From: Chitinophagales bacterium
GTDB lineage: Bacteria > Bacteroidota > Bacteroidia > Chitinophagales > Chitinophagaceae
DNA: 9,451 nt
Direction of reading: 5' to 3'
Assembly: GCA_013297585.1 (NCBI GenBank)
Contig: JAAFHG010000119.1
Span: 1-9,451 of the forward strand
Made by a program: the position numbers and the translations under genes. The number at the start of each line of letters is the position of its first letter. Within the stretch, counting starts at the first letter, position 1. This document shows positions 6,697 to 9,451 of the stretch, one piece after another. Below the pieces are notes generated by a model. It searched no databases. It was not told where the DNA came from and saw only the letters and a list, made by a program, of their open reading frames with translations.

Positions 6697-6726
6697 AGTA
6701 CCTGAGGCTGCAACTGCACAGGTACT
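6697..6726 (+). promoter_or_regulatory. Hairpin flush against the mod start codon
   Basis: AGTACCTG (6697-6704) and CAGGTACT (6719-6726) form a perfect 8-bp stem with a 14-nt loop. The right arm ends on the base before the ATG and contains the only SD-like AGG (6720-6722). In mRNA it would hide the initiation site. A second AGGTAC at 6655-6660 could compete for the left arm. Confidence 0.6.
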
Positions 6727-8841
6727 ATGCCCACATCGCTTATAAACGAACTACCCAAAATAGTTGAAGAAGGAAACAAGGAAGCTGCCCGAATTTTAGA
6801 ACGCATTAGTAGCGGTACAAAACTGGCTTTGCAAACCAACGAATTGGTACTACCTGCCAAAGATGTAAGTGGCTTGTTTAAAGGTGCAATACCCAACCCA
6901 AAAGATAAAACAACTACTATAGATGCAAGCCCAGAGCAAATGCAACTATTTGGCTTGCAAGCCAAGCAGGCCAAACTATCTATACATCAAGAAGCCGAAT
7001 GGGTGAACCGATTGGTATATGGCGATAACTTGTTGGTAATGCAAAACCTATTGGCTGGCGACGCCGAAAGTGGCTTACCAAGTATGAGGGGCAAGATTGA
7101 TTTGATATACATTGACCCACCTTTTGATAGTAAAGCAGATTATAGAACTAGTGTAAAACTACCTGGTGTAGACCTTGCCCAAAAGCCAACGGTGATTGAG
7201 CAATTTGCTTATGCCGATACTTGGAAAGATGGTACGGTTAGTTACCTAAAAATGCTATACCCTCGTTTGGTGTTAATGCGAGAACTATTGAGCGAGAAAG
7301 GCAGTATTTATGTGCATATTGATTGGCATGTTGGGCATTATGTGAAAATAATGCTTGATGAAATATTTGGGAAAGACCGTTTTGTAAATGAAATTGTTTG
7401 GAAAAGAAGTGATTCTCATAATGATAGTGTACGTTTTGGAAACATTGATGATAGAATTATGATTTTCAAAAAAGGGGAAGATGTAATTTTTAATAAACAA
7501 TATAAGCCATACACGAAAGAATACCTTGATGATTTTTATAATAAAGTAGATGATGATGGCAGAAAATATAGGTTAGACCATTTTACAAAACCTAAAGGGA
7601 GTATCGGCTATTTTTATGACTATAAAGGTGCCATTCCACCACCGAATGGCTGGCGTTGCCCAATTGAAACAATGGAAGATTTTGATGTAAAAGGCTTGTT
7701 AGTATTTACGGGTAAAAAAGTATATAAAAAAAGATATTTAGATGAGCAGCCTGGCAATCCACTGACAACTATTTGGGATGATATTACCGGACAGATAAAA
7801 GGGGAGTCATTAGATTATGCGACTCAAAAACCAACTAAATTACTTGAAAGGATTATTAATTCTTCTTCAAATGAAAACTCAATTGTTGCTGACTTCTTTG
7901 GCGGCAGCGGTACTACAGCAGCAGTTGCAGAAAGATTAAGTAGAAAATGGATTACAAGTGACATTGGAAAACCTGCCACCATGGTAATGCGTAAGCGGTT
8001 TATAGATATGGATGCTAAACCATTCTTCTATCAATCCATTGGCGATTACCAAAAAGAGGTTTTTGCAAGTACCAAAATTTATAAACGAGTTGGCGATTTA
8101 AGCCAAATTATTATGAGCTTGTATGGTGCTATTCCTTTTACAGAAGAGCAAGCCACTGGTAGAAACTTAGGCTACCTTAAAAATGAGAAAGTATTGGTGC
8201 TAGTAGATAGCCCAGGTAAACTAACAGGCAAAGCCACCGTAAAACGTGCCGCCGAATTAAAGAACAGTTTTTTAGGTGGTAATTGGAACAAGGTAATTGT
8301 GCTGGGATGGAACTTTGCTTACGATATTTCAGAAGCCATTATACAGCATAAAAACGATATAGAAGTATTGGTAATTCCACCAGATTTATTGGACAAATTG
8401 GGTAGTAAAAAAGGCTATGAAAAAATGGCAAAGGATGGCAGTGTACGCTTTAGCAGTTTGCAATATTTAACAATCAAACCAATTGAAAAATCAGCAACTA
8501 GCGAAGCAGATAAAGAAACCATCACTATTACTTTAGACAATTATATTTTACTCTCACCCGATAATATTCCATTAGATGACAAAGACAAAGAAAAGCTGCA
8601 ACAAGTTATAGCAAAAGACCCATTGGCATTGATAGAATATTGGAGTATTGACCCTGATTATGATAGTGAAATATTTCGTAGTCAATGGCAGGATTATAGA
8701 GAAAACACAGCCAACGATACCGACCCTTATCACTGTATTACCACCACTACATTAACAGTTCCTAAAAAGTTAAACCGAACTGTTTGCGTGAAATCGGCTG
8801 ATGTGTTTGGTTTTGAAAGTATTGTTATTGAAAAAATATAA
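6727..8841 (+). CDS. mod: Type III restriction-modification methyltransferase subunit (Mod)
   Basis: Beta-class N6-adenine DNA methyltransferase and specificity subunit of a type III R-M system. It methylates one strand of a short asymmetric site and is needed for cleavage by Res. The catalytic motif IV DPPF is at residues 130-133 (DLIYIDPPFDSKADY) and precedes the AdoMet-binding motif I, DFFGGSGTT, at 389-397, the order that defines the beta class. QKPTKLLERII (367-377) is motif X. The region between about 205 and 365 is the target-recognition part. The C-terminal third (about 440-704) is the variable domain typical of the 600-700 residue Mod proteins. The ATG at 6727 is the only usable start, because an in-frame TGA lies at 6703-6705. 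The glycine codon pattern in residues about 203-414 differs from the flanks. An imperfect -7 like box (TATTTTTTG, 6666-6674) is the nearest promoter candidate. No simple-sequence repeat for phase variation was found. Confidence 0.95.
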   Translation: MPTSLINELPKIVEEGNKEAARILERISSGTKLALQTNELVLPAKDVSGLFKGAIPNPKDKTTTIDASPEQMQLFGLQAKQAKLSIHQEAEWVNRLVYGDNLLVMQNLLAGDAESGLPSMRGKIDLIYIDPPFDSKADYRTSVKLPGVDLAQKPTVIEQFAYADTWKDGTVSYLKMLYPRLVLMRELLSEKGSIYVHIDWHVGHYVKIMLDEIFGKDRFVNEIVWKRSDSHNDSVRFGNIDDRIMIFKKGEDVIFNKQYKPYTKEYLDDFYNKVDDDGRKYRLDHFTKPKGSIGYFYDYKGAIPPPNGWRCPIETMEDFDVKGLLVFTGKKVYKKRYLDEQPGNPLTTIWDDITGQIKGESLDYATQKPTKLLERIINSSSNENSIVADFFGGSGTTAAVAERLSRKWITSDIGKPATMVMRKRFIDMDAKPFFYQSIGDYQKEVFASTKIYKRVGDLSQIIMSLYGAIPFTEEQATGRNLGYLKNEKVLVLVDSPGKLTGKATVKRAAELKNSFLGGNWNKVIVLGWNFAYDISEAIIQHKNDIEVLVIPPDLLDKLGSKKGYEKMAKDGSVRFSSLQYLTIKPIEKSATSEADKETITITLDNYILLSPDNIPLDDKDKEKLQQVIAKDPLALIEYWSIDPDYDSEIFRSQWQDYRENTANDTDPYHCITTTTLTVPKKLNRTVCVKSADVFGFESIVIEKI

Positions 8842-8852
8842 TTGTAGACCCG

Positions 8853-8870
8853 TCAGGTTTTAAAGCCTGA
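8853..8870 (+). other. Short palindrome between mod and res
   Basis: TCAGGTTTTAAAGCCTGA is an 18-base near-perfect palindrome with one T-G wobble, in the 42-bp gap between the two genes. No T tract follows, so it is unlikely to be a strong terminator. It may stabilise the upstream mRNA or lower res expression relative to mod. Confidence 0.5.
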
Positions 8871-8883
8871 AAAATATACAAAC

Positions 8884-9451
8884 ATGAACGCAACCAATAT
8901 AGGTACAAGAGATATACCAATCAAGTTAGCAAATGCCGTAGCCATACAAGCAAAACAAGCATTGGCAGATGGTAGTTTATTAAATGCTGTTACACCAGTT
9001 ACTAAAGACCTAATAAAGTTTTGGTTTTTACCACCTTACACCGAAACCAGACCAGTAAACTTTCACGAAGGGCAGCAGCAAAGCATCTTAAACATTATTT
9101 ACCTGCATGAAGTGTTGGGGCTAAAAACAGTTAAAGATTTTTACCTAACAATAGCACCTGATTTACTTGCTGAAATGAATGCAGCAGAACTGGCTAAAAC
9201 AAAATATGAAATACCCAAGTATGCTATTAAAATGGCTACAGGTACGGGTAAAACATGGGTAATGCATGCCTTATTAATATGGCAATTGTTAAACGCTAAA
9301 TATGAGGAAGTAAAGTCAGGCAACTACACTAAAAACTTTCTATTGGTAGCTCCTGGCTTAATAGTATACGAACGCATTTTGGATGCCTATCTTGGTAAGG
9401 AAAATAGCAGTCAACAAAGGGTATTTGAGCAAAGCGATTTTTACAAGTTTC
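8884..9451 (+). CDS. res: Type III restriction enzyme subunit (Res), 5' part
   Basis: N-terminal 189 codons of the helicase/nuclease partner of Mod. The frame stays open through the last base of the window, so the gene is partial because of the window edge, not because it is broken. The Walker A motif of an SF2 helicase is MATGTGKTWVM, with the GTGKT loop at residues 120-124. It is followed by the motif Ia region NFLLVAPGLIVYERIL (151-166). This motor uses ATP for translocation before cutting. The DEAD-like box, the rest of the helicase core and the C-terminal PD-(D/E)XK nuclease must lie downstream. The upstream part EIPKYAIKMATGTGKT, with FHEGQQQSILNIIYLHEV before it, matches the Res subfamily. 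The ATG at 8884 starts 42 bp after mod on the same strand, so the two genes are almost certainly one operon. Confidence 0.9.
   Translation, partial: MNATNIGTRDIPIKLANAVAIQAKQALADGSLLNAVTPVTKDLIKFWFLPPYTETRPVNFHEGQQQSILNIIYLHEVLGLKTVKDFYLTIAPDLLAEMNAAELAKTKYEIPKYAIKMATGTGKTWVMHALLIWQLLNAKYEEVKSGNYTKNFLLVAPGLIVYERILDAYLGKENSSQQRVFEQSDFYKF

Noticed and set aside
6561..6974. Minus-strand open frame over the mod start
   Set aside because: It is antisense to the confirmed Mod N-terminus and to the hairpin region. Its low-complexity Ser/Val/Leu composition matches no domain.
7285..7500. Minus-strand 71-codon open frame inside mod
   Set aside because: It is a shadow of the AT-rich specificity segment of mod, with no motif and no start signals.
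6727..8841. Phase-variable repeat tract in mod
   Set aside because: Many type III mod genes switch through simple-sequence repeats, but here the longest run is a short A tract near 7726-7732, which is no more than expected in AT-rich coding DNA.

Overview
The window looks like chromosomal DNA of a Bacteroidota member, possibly Chitinophagaceae-like (the family level is inference). The supporting signs are low GC, start codons preceded by A/T-rich sequence instead of clear Shine-Dalgarno sites, -7 elements of the type TAnnTTTG, a lipoprotein of the Bacteroidota kind, and the families DUF2911 and (probably) DUF6261.

Positions 1-5901 hold seven ordinary genes. On the + strand are an ACP phosphodiesterase (acpH-like) and a secreted DUF2911 protein. 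They converge on a bidirectional terminator shared with a minus-strand lipoprotein gene that sits 32 bp downstream of an ldhA-type D-lactate dehydrogenase gene. The ldhA gene diverges from an unrecognised two-TM membrane protein, and the spacer between them holds an inverted repeat whose two arms resemble outward-facing -7 boxes. A small unrecognised soluble protein follows. It converges on a second bidirectional terminator with a DUF6261-like protein.

Positions 5902-6726 (825 bp) have no gene but are dense in structure. They hold seven contiguous 41-bp tandem repeats, each with a short A5-loop hairpin. A palindromic element with 22-bp perfect arms abuts the array. Next come a long branched hairpin with a mutually exclusive alternative pairing, and a hairpin whose right arm ends on the base before the methyltransferase start codon.

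Positions 6727-9451 carry a type III restriction-modification operon: a complete mod (beta-class N6-adenine methyltransferase) and the first 189 codons of res (DEAD-like helicase/nuclease subunit), which runs off the window. The central part of mod, where the target-recognition region lies, has different glycine codon use from its flanks, which suggests a swapped-in specificity segment. The most promising new biology is the structured leader in front of mod, which could delay or switch Mod translation, and the hairpin tandem array beside it.
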